Source: Novosphingobium sp.
GTDB lineage: Bacteria; Pseudomonadota; Alphaproteobacteria; Sphingomonadales; Sphingomonadaceae
Length of the DNA stretch: 61,360 nt
NCBI GenBank assembly: GCA_029247785.1
Contig: JAQWKP010000001.1
Coordinates: 1-61,360, forward strand
Direction: 5' to 3'
Translations under genes and position numbers: made by a program
Notes under the pieces: generated by a model
The model's database searches: none
Told to the model about the DNA's origin: nothing
What the model saw: only the letters and a program-made list of their open reading frames with translations
Part shown: positions 1 through 9,206 of the stretch, piece after piece
How the letters are laid out: the number at the start of each line of letters is the position of its first letter
How positions within the stretch are numbered: position 1 is the first letter of the stretch

Positions 1-246
1 AAGGAAGCGCCGGTGATCGATGGCACCAGCGGCGACCAGCGCTTCTTCCTGGCCTGGGCGCAGGTCTGGCGATCCAAGGTGCGTGACCAGCTGGCACGGC
101 AATATCTCGTCACAGATCCGCATGCGCCGCCCAAATACCGGATCAACGGCATTGTCCGCAATTTTGACGAATGGTACCGGGCCTTCGATGTCAAACCGGA
201 GGATGAGCTGTACCTGCCGCCGGAGAAGCGCGTCCGCATCTGGTAA
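1..246 (+). CDS. C-terminal fragment of M13-family (neprilysin-like) metallopeptidase; 5' end outside window
   Basis: Frame open from the window edge; 'DGTSGDQRFFLAWAQVWRSKVRD...YRINGIVRNFDEWYRAFDV...KRVRIW' is a typical M13 C-terminus. Confidence 0.85.
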   Translation, partial: KEAPVIDGTSGDQRFFLAWAQVWRSKVRDQLARQYLVTDPHAPPKYRINGIVRNFDEWYRAFDVKPEDELYLPPEKRVRIW

Positions 247-323
247 TCTTGCGCTTGTTTCGAATTCTTGCCGGGTGCAACTGTCACATCCGGTTTCAAC
301 CCTGCCAAGGCCGCTAAAATCAA

Positions 324-1118
324 ATGACTTTCCTGCAGCAGCTGCTGATTGCCCTGGTCCAGGGCATTACCGAATTCCTCCCGATTTCATCCTCGGGGCA
401 TTTGATCCTAATTCCTCATTTGACCAATTGGCCCGATCAGGGGCCGATGATCGATGTCGCCGTGCATATCGGGTCGTTGCTGGCGATCATCATCTATTTC
501 TTCAAGGACGTGAAAGGCCTGGCACGAGGCGGGTTTGCGAGTATCGGCGTCGGCAAGGCCGATGACCAGCGGCGGCTGTTTCTGTGGGTGTTGATCGGCA
601 CGATCCCTGCCGTGGCAGTCGGTCTGTTTCTCAAGCTGGGTGGCCACCTTGAAAGCCTGCGCGTCACCGATCTCGTTGCCGTCAATCTGATCGTCTATGG
701 CGTACTGCTGGGCCTTGCCGACCGGTTCGGGCGCGAGACCAAGAGTTACGAAGACCTGACCCTGCGCGACGCGATCATCGTCGGTGTTGCCCAGGCATTT
801 GCGCTGATCCCGGGCACCAGCCGCTCAGGCGCGACCATGACTGCCGCGCGCGTGCTGGGCTACAAGCGGGTTGAGGCCGCGCGCTTCTCCTTCCTGCTCG
901 CGATACCGGCGGTGGCCGGTGCCGGCCTTCTGGCCGCGCTCGATCTTGCCGAGGCCTCGGCGCAGATGCAGATCGACGCGCTGGTAACTGGCGCGCTGAC
1001 CTTCGTGGCCGCATTTGCGACGATGGCTTTCCTGATGCGGTTCCTCGAGAAAGCCTCGATGCTGGTCTTCGTGGTCTATCGCGTGGCGCTGGGTTGTGCG
1101 CTGCTGGTGTTTTTCTAG
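324..1118 (+). CDS. uppP: Undecaprenyl-diphosphatase UppP/BacA
   Basis: 'QGITEFLPISSSGHLIL' and 'PGTSRSGATMTAARVLGY' motifs, multi-TM. Confidence 0.97.
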   Translation: MTFLQQLLIALVQGITEFLPISSSGHLILIPHLTNWPDQGPMIDVAVHIGSLLAIIIYFFKDVKGLARGGFASIGVGKADDQRRLFLWVLIGTIPAVAVGLFLKLGGHLESLRVTDLVAVNLIVYGVLLGLADRFGRETKSYEDLTLRDAIIVGVAQAFALIPGTSRSGATMTAARVLGYKRVEAARFSFLLAIPAVAGAGLLAALDLAEASAQMQIDALVTGALTFVAAFATMAFLMRFLEKASMLVFVVYRVALGCALLVFF

Positions 1119-1157
1119 AGTGGCGTGAGGCGCAGGCCGCCCTTTTGGGGAGATGAC

Positions 1158-1934
1158 ATGGGCAAGTTGAAGGGCAAGCGATACCGCGAACTGCTTGAGC
1201 CGATGGAAGAAGAGCTCGTCGCGATGGCGCGGTGGGCCGCAGCAACCGGCGCCCGTATCCTGGTGCTGTTCGAAGGACGTGATACCGCAGGCAAGGGCGG
1301 TGCGATCAAGGCTGTCGCCAGCCGCGTCAACCCGCGCCAATGCCGCATCGTCGCGCTGGCCAAGCCTGAAGAGCACGAGATGAGCCAGTGGTATTTCCAG
1401 CGCTATGCCGCTCACCTGCCCAGCAAGGGCGAGATCGTGCTGTTCGATCGCAGCTGGTATAACCGCGCAGGCGTCGAAAAGGTCATGGGCTTTGCCGATG
1501 ACGAACAGGTCGAAAGGTTCCTTGACGAAGTGCCGGCGTTTGAAAAGCTGCTGGTCGATGATGGCATACTGTTGTTCAAATATTGGCTGTCCTGCGACCA
1601 GGTGATGCAGGAGGAACGCCTAGCTGAACGGCTTGAAGATCCGCTCAAGCGCTGGAAATTGTCGCCGATCGATCTCGTGGCGCGCACCCAATATGAGGAC
1701 TATACTGCGGCGCGTGAGGAGATGCTGAGGGCGACGCATAGTGCGGTCGCGCCTTGGACGATCGTTGATTTCAACGACCAGAAGCTTGGCCGGCTGACAT
1801 TGCTGCGCGATCTGCTCGACCGTTTGCCCGATACCCATGTCGCGCCGAATGAGGTTGATTTCGAGCCACTGAGCCATGACCCGCTGGAAGAGGAATTCAA
1901 TGTGCTGGAGCCGATTGCGCCTTTCCCGGGCTGA
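1158..1934 (+). CDS. ppk2: Polyphosphate kinase 2 family protein (PPK2)
   Basis: Walker-A-like 'FEGRDTAGKGGAIKA', 'FDRSWYNRAGVEKVMGF'; ATG at 1158 is in frame with the listed ORF. Confidence 0.95.
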   Translation: MGKLKGKRYRELLEPMEEELVAMARWAAATGARILVLFEGRDTAGKGGAIKAVASRVNPRQCRIVALAKPEEHEMSQWYFQRYAAHLPSKGEIVLFDRSWYNRAGVEKVMGFADDEQVERFLDEVPAFEKLLVDDGILLFKYWLSCDQVMQEERLAERLEDPLKRWKLSPIDLVARTQYEDYTAAREEMLRATHSAVAPWTIVDFNDQKLGRLTLLRDLLDRLPDTHVAPNEVDFEPLSHDPLEEEFNVLEPIAPFPG

Positions 1935-2087
1935 CTCTGGCAGGCGCTTGTCTGCTTGACTTTATGCACTGCTTCGCGCAGGGGCCGCAGCCTTGAGGGG
2001 CGGCGGGTTTTCGCCGCTTTGTTTGTTTTTCAGCTGGACTGCGAATTTGCGCAGCGAGCGGCTGCCCGAGACGATTAGGATAACGCC

Positions 2088-2255
2088 ATGGCGAAGTCAG
2101 CAACCGTAAAAATCAAGCTGGTGTCGACCGCCGACACCGGGTTTTTCTATGTCACCAAGAAGAATCCGCGCAACACGACCGAGAAGATGGTCTTCCGCAA
2201 ATATGACCCGGTCGCGCGCAAGCACGTCGAGTTCAAGGAAGCCAAGATCAAATAG
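2088..2255 (+). CDS. rpmG: 50S ribosomal protein L33 (55 aa; below the ORF-track cutoff)
   Basis: Manual translation [55 protein letters not shown]. Confidence 0.96.
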   Translation: MAKSATVKIKLVSTADTGFFYVTKKNPRNTTEKMVFRKYDPVARKHVEFKEAKIK

Positions 2256-2318
2256 GGCCTGTTTATAAGGCCTTTGCGATTCATTGCCGGTTCAAGCCCC
2301 CTACTTTAGGGGGAATCC

Positions 2319-2957
2319 ATGTTCCGCGCTTCCGCCATGATCCGAAACTTCGTCGTTGTCGCCATTTTGGCGGTTACACCTGTCGCCGCGCACCAGGCTG
2401 CGGCCCAGTCCAATGGCGTGACTCTCGATCAGGCCGTTGCCGCTCTGCGGGGCATTTCGACGCTCCGCGCTGATTTCATCCAGACCGATCGCAATGGCCA
2501 GCGCGTCAAAGGCGCGCTTACGCTCAAGCGGCCGGGCCGGATCCGGTTCCAATACGAAAAATCGGTCAACATGTTGATTGTCGGCGATGGCAAATCGCTC
2601 ACTCTGATCGATTATGACGTCAAGCAGGTCCAGCGCTGGCCGATCAAGAGAAGCCCGCTCGGCGCGCTGCTTGATCCCAAGCGTGACATGGCCCGCTATG
2701 GTAAACTCAAACCAACCAACAGTCCTGATATCGCCAGTGTCGAGGTGCGCGATAGCAGGCATCCTGAATACGGTACTATCACGCTGGTTTTCGTGCGCGA
2801 TCCTTCTGCGCCGGGTGGGCTCGAACTGGTGAGCTGGGTGGCGCTCGATTCGCAAAACAAGCGGACCACGATTCGGTTGACCAATCACCGTTATGGTGTC
2901 CCTGTTTCCAACAGCAGCTTTCGCTGGAGAGACCCGCGCCCGAGGGTTCGTCGATAG
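2319..2957 (+). CDS. LolA-family outer-membrane lipoprotein carrier protein
   Basis: Signal peptide; 'LRADFIQTDRNGQRVKGALTLKRPGRIRFQYEK' LolA signature. Confidence 0.9.
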   Translation: MFRASAMIRNFVVVAILAVTPVAAHQAAAQSNGVTLDQAVAALRGISTLRADFIQTDRNGQRVKGALTLKRPGRIRFQYEKSVNMLIVGDGKSLTLIDYDVKQVQRWPIKRSPLGALLDPKRDMARYGKLKPTNSPDIASVEVRDSRHPEYGTITLVFVRDPSAPGGLELVSWVALDSQNKRTTIRLTNHRYGVPVSNSSFRWRDPRPRVRR

Positions 2958-3060
2958 CAGGAAACGCATCGCCGCAGGCTGTGCGGGCATTGCGACAAAC
3001 TGCGACAATTCGTTCAGCCTCGTTCACTTGGCAGAAAGCAAAAACCTCCTAAATATATAG

Positions 3061-3187
3061 CTGTCAAAGCGGTCCGAGGCGGGTTTCCCCCCTGTTGCCC
3101 GCGCCTCCTGGTGGCAGCTTTGGCATTAGCGTGACGAACGCTCAAAGGAACCCTCGTCCCAATGCCCCCGGGGCGAGGGTTTTTCTT
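3061..3187 (+). ncRNA. Probable small RNA, suhB / alpha-r8 (MmgR)-like, ending in an intrinsic terminator
   Basis: Promoter-like TTGGCA (3028-3033), 16 nt, TAAATA (3050-3055); stem GAGGC-GGG/CCC-GCGCCTC with C-rich loop 'TTTCCCCCCTGTTG'; stem CTTTGgcattAGCGT/ACGCT-CAAAG; terminator ACCCTCG...CGAGGGTTTTTC. The C-rich loop resembles the UUUCCUCCCU motif I recall for alpha-r8 sRNAs. Confidence 0.55.
3150..3187 (+). terminator. Rho-independent terminator
   Basis: accctcg-tcccaatgcccccgggg-cgagggt followed by a T-rich tract (ttttctttcttt). Confidence 0.85.
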
Positions 3188-3203
3188 TCTTTCAGATGCG
3201 AAA

Positions 3204-3423
3204 TTCTTTGTTTGGTACGGTCATGACATCCGTCATGACCTTGGCATCACCGGCCCGCTCCCCCTACCCAACCACCCGACAGGATACGCTTGGGGTGGTT
3301 GGGTAGGGGGAGCGGGCCGGTGATGCTAGCCAGTCACGGATGTGATTGGCGTACCCGACAAGGACTCTGGGCCGGTTATGCTAGCCAGTCACGGATGTGA
3401 TTGGCGTACCCGACAAAGACTCC
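3204..3423. repeat. Intergenic palindromic repeat element, copy A, with long hairpin and tandemly duplicated right end
   Basis: Small palindrome GGTCATGAC-atcc-GTCATGACC (3219-3240); 34-bp perfect inverted repeat 3244-3277 / 3293-3326 with 15-nt loop; 55-bp tandem duplication (3314-3368, 3369-3423) ending 'CGTACCCGACAA(A/G)GACTC'. Confidence 0.9.
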
Positions 3424-3484
3424 TAGGCACCCAAAATACAAACTCGGGTTTTCCTTTCCTCGCCATCCGGCTAACGCCTTCCGC

Positions 3485-4279
3485 ATGGTCAAGATCGTCA
3501 GTTGGAACATCAATTCGGTGCGTCTGCGCATGCCGCAGATCGAGCGCTTCATCCTGCAACACGCGCCCGACGTGCTGTGCCTGCAGGAAATCAAGACTCT
3601 CGAGGAGTTCTTCCCGCATGAGGCCTTCGAGAAGCTCGGCTATGCCCATCGCGCTGTCCACGGCCAGAAAGGCTATCACGGCGTTGCCACGGTGAGCCGT
3701 ATTCCGATGCAGGAATACAGCCGGCATGACTGGCAGGCCAATGGTGAGGCGCGCCATGTCGGTATCGAATTGCTTGGCCCCGGCCAGGGAACGGTGGTCG
3801 AGAATGTCTATGTCCCCGCCGGGGGCGATGTCGCCGATCGCGAGGTGAACCCGAAATTCGGGCAGAAGCTGGATTTCCTGGGCCGGATGACGCGCTGGGC
3901 CGATACAATCGAGCGCCCGACCCTGATTGTTGGCGACTTCAATATCGCCCCGCTCGAATGCGATGTGTGGAATCACAAGCAATTGCTGAAGGTCGTCAGC
4001 CATACGCCGCTCGAAGTGGAAACGCTGGCTCGCTTTCAGCAAGCCCATGGCTGGGTCGATCTCGGCCGCGAATTTATCCCGGCGCCCGAGCGCTATTTCA
4101 GCTGGTGGAGCTACCGGGCAAAGGATTGGCGGGCGAATGATCGCGGCCGACGGCTCGATCATATGTGGGCATCGCCCGAACTGGCCAAACAGGCAAAGGG
4201 CCATGAAGTGTTCGAGGACACGCGCGACTGGGTGCAATGTTCCGACCATGTGCCGCTGATTACGGAATTCGACCTCTGA
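3485..4279 (+). CDS. xth: Exodeoxyribonuclease III
   Basis: 'MVKIVSWNINSVRLRMPQIERFI', 'DVLCLQEIKT', 'IVGDFNIAPLECDVWN', 'DHVPLITEFDL'; upstream part of the ORF is encoded by the repeat. Confidence 0.95.
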   Translation: MVKIVSWNINSVRLRMPQIERFILQHAPDVLCLQEIKTLEEFFPHEAFEKLGYAHRAVHGQKGYHGVATVSRIPMQEYSRHDWQANGEARHVGIELLGPGQGTVVENVYVPAGGDVADREVNPKFGQKLDFLGRMTRWADTIERPTLIVGDFNIAPLECDVWNHKQLLKVVSHTPLEVETLARFQQAHGWVDLGREFIPAPERYFSWWSYRAKDWRANDRGRRLDHMWASPELAKQAKGHEVFEDTRDWVQCSDHVPLITEFDL

Positions 4280-5349
4280 GCGGTTCCGATCAGCCGGCCG
4301 CCGCGCGGCGGGTCGCGCTGGCGCTTGATGCATTGCGCCATGGCTGGCCGATCCGCATTGGCGATGGCATCACGCTGCTGCCCGCAGAGACTGGCTTTGG
4401 CGAAGGTGTCCGCGCGGATCGCATGCTGATTTCCTCGGCGCGCGCGGTGACGCTCAAGCTGGCAAACCAGCGCGAAGCCGCAGTGCCCGAAGCGCCGGTC
4501 CTGATCCGGGCTGCTGAGCCGTTTACGCTGGAGATGGCGCGATCGCTGGCCGATCCCGCGCTGGACCTGCGCTACCCGATGAAGGGACCGTTCGCCGCCG
4601 AGCCAATCGAGCAACTGGCCGCGGCGAGCATGGCGATGGAGCTGGCGCGTCTGGCCGGCGTGCTCCCGGCATTCCTCGTCGAACCGGAGCCCAGCGGCCT
4701 GGCGCAGCCGGTCAATGTCGCTGACCTTGAGGCATGGACCGATAGTGCCAAGCTCGCGATTGCTGCCCGCGCTCGCCTGCCGATTTCCGCGAGCGAAGAT
4801 GCGGAGATCGTAGCCTTCCGATCGACTGACGATATGCGTGAACATGTCGCATTGATTATCGGACGCCAGAACGGCGAACGCGCGCCGCTCGTGCGGCTGC
4901 ACTCCGAATGCCTCACTGGCGACATTCTAGGCAGCCTGAAATGCGATTGTGGGCCGCAGCTCGATGCAGCTTTGGCCAGCATGGCCGGGGAAGCAAACAA
5001 CGGCGGCTGGGGTGTGTTGCTTTACTTGCGTCAGGAGGGGCGCGGCATTGGCTTGATCAACAAGCTCAGGGCTTATCAGCTGCAGGACCAGGGCTTTGAC
5101 ACCGTCGATGCCAATAACCGGCTAGGCTTGCCCACCGAAGCGCGCGACTTTCCGGTTGCTGCGCGCATGCTGTGGCTGCTCGGCGTCCAGCAAATCCGGC
5201 TGATGACCAACAATCCCGCCAAGCTCGCCGCGCTGGAAGCCGAAGGGGTGACGATCACCGAGCGCGTCGCCCACCAGCTGCCGGCCAACCCCCACAACCA
5301 GCGCTACCTTGCCACCAAGCGAGACCGGGCGGGGCATTTGCTGTTGTAG
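4276..5349 (+). CDS. ribA: GTP cyclohydrolase II with long N-terminal extension (exact start uncertain)
   Basis: 'VRLHSECLTGDILGSLKCDCGPQLDAAL', 'LRQEGRGIGLINKLRAYQLQDQGFDTVDANN'. Confidence 0.93.
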   Translation: MSGSDQPAAARRVALALDALRHGWPIRIGDGITLLPAETGFGEGVRADRMLISSARAVTLKLANQREAAVPEAPVLIRAAEPFTLEMARSLADPALDLRYPMKGPFAAEPIEQLAAASMAMELARLAGVLPAFLVEPEPSGLAQPVNVADLEAWTDSAKLAIAARARLPISASEDAEIVAFRSTDDMREHVALIIGRQNGERAPLVRLHSECLTGDILGSLKCDCGPQLDAALASMAGEANNGGWGVLLYLRQEGRGIGLINKLRAYQLQDQGFDTVDANNRLGLPTEARDFPVAARMLWLLGVQQIRLMTNNPAKLAALEAEGVTITERVAHQLPANPHNQRYLATKRDRAGHLLL

Positions 5350-5353
5350 CGAT

Positions 5354-6307
5354 TTAACGGCTTTCGAAGCGCTCCAGGCCCTCGGCAAGCACATTGTCTC
5401 CGATCGTCAGCGTCTCGCCGGTCCAGTCCGCGATGAAGGTGCTTTGCCGGTCGACGCCGGTGGCGAAGCGGGCGTCATTGCCGAATATCGTCAGGCCCTC
5501 GGAGCTGTTCCGGATTGTTTCGGCGCCGACTGCAATGAAGGCGGAATAGTTCTCCTTGTCGTGGCCCTGCACGAACCAGTTGCCGCCGATCCGTCCCCGC
5601 GCTCCGGCAGGCAGGTCGATCATGTAATTGGTGCCTTTTCCCGCCGAATCGTCGAAGCTCGAATCAAGGATCGTCACCTTGGCGCTGCGGCTCTTGACGT
5701 AGTGCCCGCCGCTGCCAGCCTCAAATCGGCTTCGGGTAACGGTGAGCGCGCCATAGTCGCCAATATAGATTGAGTGGGCACAGCCGCCGGACCCCTCGCA
5801 GGTGCCCAGCCGGGTGAAGGTCGATTTGTCGATGGTGATGGTAGAGCTGCGATCGTTGCCGGAAAGAATGCCCTGCTCGCTATCGCGGAACCAGCTTTGC
5901 GATACGGAAAGATTGCCATGTTCAAGCCTGATGCCCGAGCCGTTCTTGTCCGACACGCGGATGTTGGCGAAGACCAGCCCTTCGATGCGCGCATTGCGAC
6001 CGCGCAGCACCAATGCGGCCTTGCCCTCGCAGGCGACCCCATCAAGCACGGCCTGACCGGGAACAGCCGCGACATAGGCAATGTCTCCGGCCTGCTGGAC
6101 CGCGCAATCGATAAAGCGCGCCGACATGAAGCGAATGGTGCCGCTGCCTCCGCCAATCGCATTGACCGCGTCCTGCAATCGCTCATAGCCCTTGCCGGTC
6201 TCCACCACCGTATAGGCAGCTGCCTGCTGCGCAGGAGCCATGCCGGCGGGAAACACCAAGGCGGCAAGGGCAGCGCCCAGCAGCGTCAGACGAGTGTGCG
6301 GCTTCAT
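5354..6307 (-). CDS. Secreted right-handed beta-helix repeat protein
   Basis: Signal peptide; beta-helix-like repeats 'ARIEGLVFANIRVSDKNGSGIRLEHGNLSVSQSWFRDSEQGIL'. Confidence 0.75.
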   Translation of the reverse strand: MKPHTRLTLLGAALAALVFPAGMAPAQQAAAYTVVETGKGYERLQDAVNAIGGGSGTIRFMSARFIDCAVQQAGDIAYVAAVPGQAVLDGVACEGKAALVLRGRNARIEGLVFANIRVSDKNGSGIRLEHGNLSVSQSWFRDSEQGILSGNDRSSTITIDKSTFTRLGTCEGSGGCAHSIYIGDYGALTVTRSRFEAGSGGHYVKSRSAKVTILDSSFDDSAGKGTNYMIDLPAGARGRIGGNWFVQGHDKENYSAFIAVGAETIRNSSEGLTIFGNDARFATGVDRQSTFIADWTGETLTIGDNVLAEGLERFESR

Positions 6308-6609
6308 GGGTCTATTCTAGCGCGGGTTCGCGGATCGGGCACGCGCCATTTGCGCCGCGTCCGGTTCGGGGACAGCTTGCATGCAACTGATTACGATTTC
6401 CTGCATTGGCTGAATCCGGCCGTGCGCGGGCCCAGACTCAAGTGCCTTGCGTATTTTTACGGAATCGAACAAACCTGCGTGATTACTTGTTTTGGAGTCG
6501 CGACAGGCTCGCCGGGTTCGGCGCGAACAGCCGCGCCGATCTTCCGGTTCGAGTCCGGGGCGCCGGTGCGAAGTTCCCCTCGCGCCGGCGCTTTCCACTT
6601 GAGGTCCGT

Positions 6610-7173
6610 CTAGGCAGTTAATTGCAATTGAGGAAAGTCGACTAGCCACTGTTTGGCAGTCACGCGCTGGTCGAAGATATTTCGCTTTCTGTCATTGAAT
6701 GCGCCGGCTGGTCGCAGACGCAGGGTCATGAGGTCCTCCAAACCAAGGGGAGTGATGATCTCGCAAACGTCATCCTTGGTCCTGCGGACTGCGACAGCCG
6801 TGGCAGTTTCGGGCCAATAGTGCATCGCGTCTTCGCTGGACGAATATGGTCCGTCGCCATTGCGCAAGTGCATGCGTGCTTGGTTCTTGACTGACCACTT
6901 CACCGCGTCATCTCTCTGCCGCAGTTGTGACTCAGTTGTTCGGTCAAAAGTTTCACTGGCTCTGGCCGGGTCAAACCAGATTACGTCGACGTCTCCTGTG
7001 AGTATATCCGTCTCGCGCCCGTGCAATCTACTCCAAGCCAGATTCCTGACGAACCCCGCGGCAACCCAGCAATCGGGAAGATCGAGCGATCGAACATGGT
7101 CAAGTATCGTCCAGCGCACGGGATCGCTTTTGATCCACTCAATGAGCCTATCCGCATCTCGTACACACTTCAC
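6610..7173 (-). CDS. Nucleotidyltransferase family protein (DUF925-like)
   Basis: 'CWVAAGFVRNLAWSRLHGRETDILTGDVDVIWFDP'; start overlaps the nadA stop by 4 nt. Confidence 0.8.
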   Translation of the reverse strand: MKCVRDADRLIEWIKSDPVRWTILDHVRSLDLPDCWVAAGFVRNLAWSRLHGRETDILTGDVDVIWFDPARASETFDRTTESQLRQRDDAVKWSVKNQARMHLRNGDGPYSSSEDAMHYWPETATAVAVRRTKDDVCEIITPLGLEDLMTLRLRPAGAFNDRKRNIFDQRVTAKQWLVDFPQLQLTA

Positions 7174-8156
7174 CGCGCGCCCAGATCGCCCTTGCCGACC
7201 GTGCCGCTCGCCATCTCCAGCATCTTGTCGAGGCTGCGCTTGGCTGCCAGTCGCAGGTCTTCTTCGATCTCGATCCTAGGCTGCAGATCGCGCAGCGCCA
7301 AGTAAAGTTTCTCCAGAGTATTCAGTGCCATATAGGGACAGATATTGCAGGCGCAGTTGCCGTCTGCGCCCGGCGCACCGATGAAATTCTTGCCCGGCAG
7401 CGCCTTTTCCATCTGGTGGATGATATGCGGTTCGGTGGCGACGATCAGCGTGTCGCCTTCGAAATTCTTGGCGTATTTGAGGATCGAACTGGTCGAGCCG
7501 ACATGATCGGCATGGTCGAGGATATGCGGCGGGCATTCCGGATGGGCGGCGATCGGTGCGTCGGGATGCTGGGCCTTGAGCTTGAGCAGTTCGGTCTCGC
7601 TGAACGCCTCGTGGACGATGCACACGCCCGGCCATAGCAGCATTTCGCGGTCGAACTTGCGTGACAGCCAGCCGCCAAGATGCCGGTCCGGCCCGAAGAT
7701 GATCTTCTGGTCCTTGGGTATCTGCTGCAGGATAGTCTCGGCGCTGGAGGAGGTGACGATCACGTCTGACAGCGCTTTCACTTCGGTCGAACAATTGATG
7801 TAGGTCAGCGCGATGTGATCGGGATGGGCCTCGCGGAAGGCCTTGAATTTTTCGGGCGGGCAGGAATCTTCCAGCGAACAGCCGGCTTCGAGATCAGGCA
7901 GCACGACGATCTTTTCCGGGCTGAGGATCTTGGCCGTGTCGGCCATGAATTTGACGCCGCAAAAGGCGATGACGTCGGCATCGGTCTTCGCCGCTTCCTG
8001 ACTCAATTGCAGGCTGTCGCCGACGAAATCGGCCAGGTCCTGGATTTGCGGCTTCTGGTAATAGTGCGCCAGGATCACCGCATTGCGTTCCTTGCGCAGT
8101 CGCTCGATCTCGGCGAGTACGTCGATACCGGTGAGATCGGCGGTCATGACGGTCAT
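7170..8156 (-). CDS. nadA: Quinolinate synthase NadA
   Basis: 'NAVILAHYYQKPQIQDLADFVGDSLQLS', 'DGNCACNICPYMALNTLEKL'. Confidence 0.97.
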   Translation of the reverse strand: MTVMTADLTGIDVLAEIERLRKERNAVILAHYYQKPQIQDLADFVGDSLQLSQEAAKTDADVIAFCGVKFMADTAKILSPEKIVVLPDLEAGCSLEDSCPPEKFKAFREAHPDHIALTYINCSTEVKALSDVIVTSSSAETILQQIPKDQKIIFGPDRHLGGWLSRKFDREMLLWPGVCIVHEAFSETELLKLKAQHPDAPIAAHPECPPHILDHADHVGSTSSILKYAKNFEGDTLIVATEPHIIHQMEKALPGKNFIGAPGADGNCACNICPYMALNTLEKLYLALRDLQPRIEIEEDLRLAAKRSLDKMLEMASGTVGKGDLGAR

Positions 8157-8232
8157 TCTGGTAAATTCCTCTGCTTGCGATCCTGCCCTATCTAGGAAGC
8201 GGCAGGCGTTCACCCAAGGGAAAAATCGCCGA

Positions 8233-9108
8233 TCAGGTCGTGGCTGACCAGTCATCTCCCTCGCAAGATACTTTGCCCTTGCGTTGCAGATCGATCAGAT
8301 GGGCCAGCACTGAGCGTTCCGCCGCAGGCCACAGCCGCTGGTCCACACCCTTATACATTTGCGGCACCATCTCCGAAATTCGCCCGACATCCTTCTCTAG
8401 CATCTTGAGGATCTGAGTCTCGCGCTGGCGGCGATGGCCGATCATGCCGCGCACCAGCTGGCGCGGCTTCTTGATGACCGGGCCATGGGCCGAAAAGTAG
8501 ACCGAGTCTTCGCGGTCATAGAGCTTCTTCAGGCTGGCCATATATTGGGTCATGTCGCCGTCGGGCGGGGAGACGACGGTGGTTGACCAGCCCATCACAT
8601 GGTCGCCGGTGAACAGCGCGCCGGTTTCGGCCAGAGCATAGCACAGGTGATTGGAGGTGTGGCCGGGCGTGTAGATCGCGGTGAGCGTCCAGCCGTCGCC
8701 CGAAACAACATCGCCGTCTTCCATGATCTCGGCCGGCTTGTAAGTGGGATCGAAAGCGGCGTCCGAGCGCGGGCCATCGTCGTTCAGCGAAAATGGCGCG
8801 CAGCCGATGATCTTCGCGCCGGTCCGCTCGGCTAGGGGCGCAGCGGCGGGAGAGTGGTCGCGGTGGGTGTGGGTGCAGCAGATCGCGGTCAGCCGCGCAT
8901 CACCAATTGCAGCGACCAGTGCGTCGAGATGTTCCGGCTCATCGGGTCCCGGATCGATCACCGCAACATCGCTGGCATCGCCCACGATATAGCTCTGCGT
9001 GCCCGTAAAGGTGAAAGCAGACGGGTTGCGGCACAGCACGCGCCGGACCAGCGGGCCGACCTGTTCGGCGATGGTGAAAGGCGCATCATCGAGAGCGGAA
9101 CTATCCAT
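8233..9108 (-). CDS. MBL-fold metallo-hydrolase (LACTB2-like)
   Basis: 'CCTHTHRDHSPAAAPL', 'IYTPGHTSNHLCYAL', 'FTGDHVMGW'. Confidence 0.9.
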   Translation of the reverse strand: MDSSALDDAPFTIAEQVGPLVRRVLCRNPSAFTFTGTQSYIVGDASDVAVIDPGPDEPEHLDALVAAIGDARLTAICCTHTHRDHSPAAAPLAERTGAKIIGCAPFSLNDDGPRSDAAFDPTYKPAEIMEDGDVVSGDGWTLTAIYTPGHTSNHLCYALAETGALFTGDHVMGWSTTVVSPPDGDMTQYMASLKKLYDREDSVYFSAHGPVIKKPRQLVRGMIGHRRQRETQILKMLEKDVGRISEMVPQMYKGVDQRLWPAAERSVLAHLIDLQRKGKVSCEGDDWSATT

Positions 9109-9206
9109 GGCGTCGCTATGGCGCTTCGCGAGGTTTGTGTCGAGCGCGCTGGCGGGCTGCAACACACCTCTCGACTTCGCGGCGGGCGGACGGCATCTTC
9201 ACAGCC

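Noticed and set aside
3314-3423. Two near-identical 55-bp tandem units considered as a CRISPR-like or VNTR array
   Set aside because: No spacers and no cas genes; explained as right-end duplication of the palindromic repeat.
3389-4333. 314-aa minus-strand ORF sharing 'SLCRVRQSHP' with ORFs near 27.7 kb
   Set aside because: Shared peptide is just translated intergenic repeat; the rest is antisense to xth.
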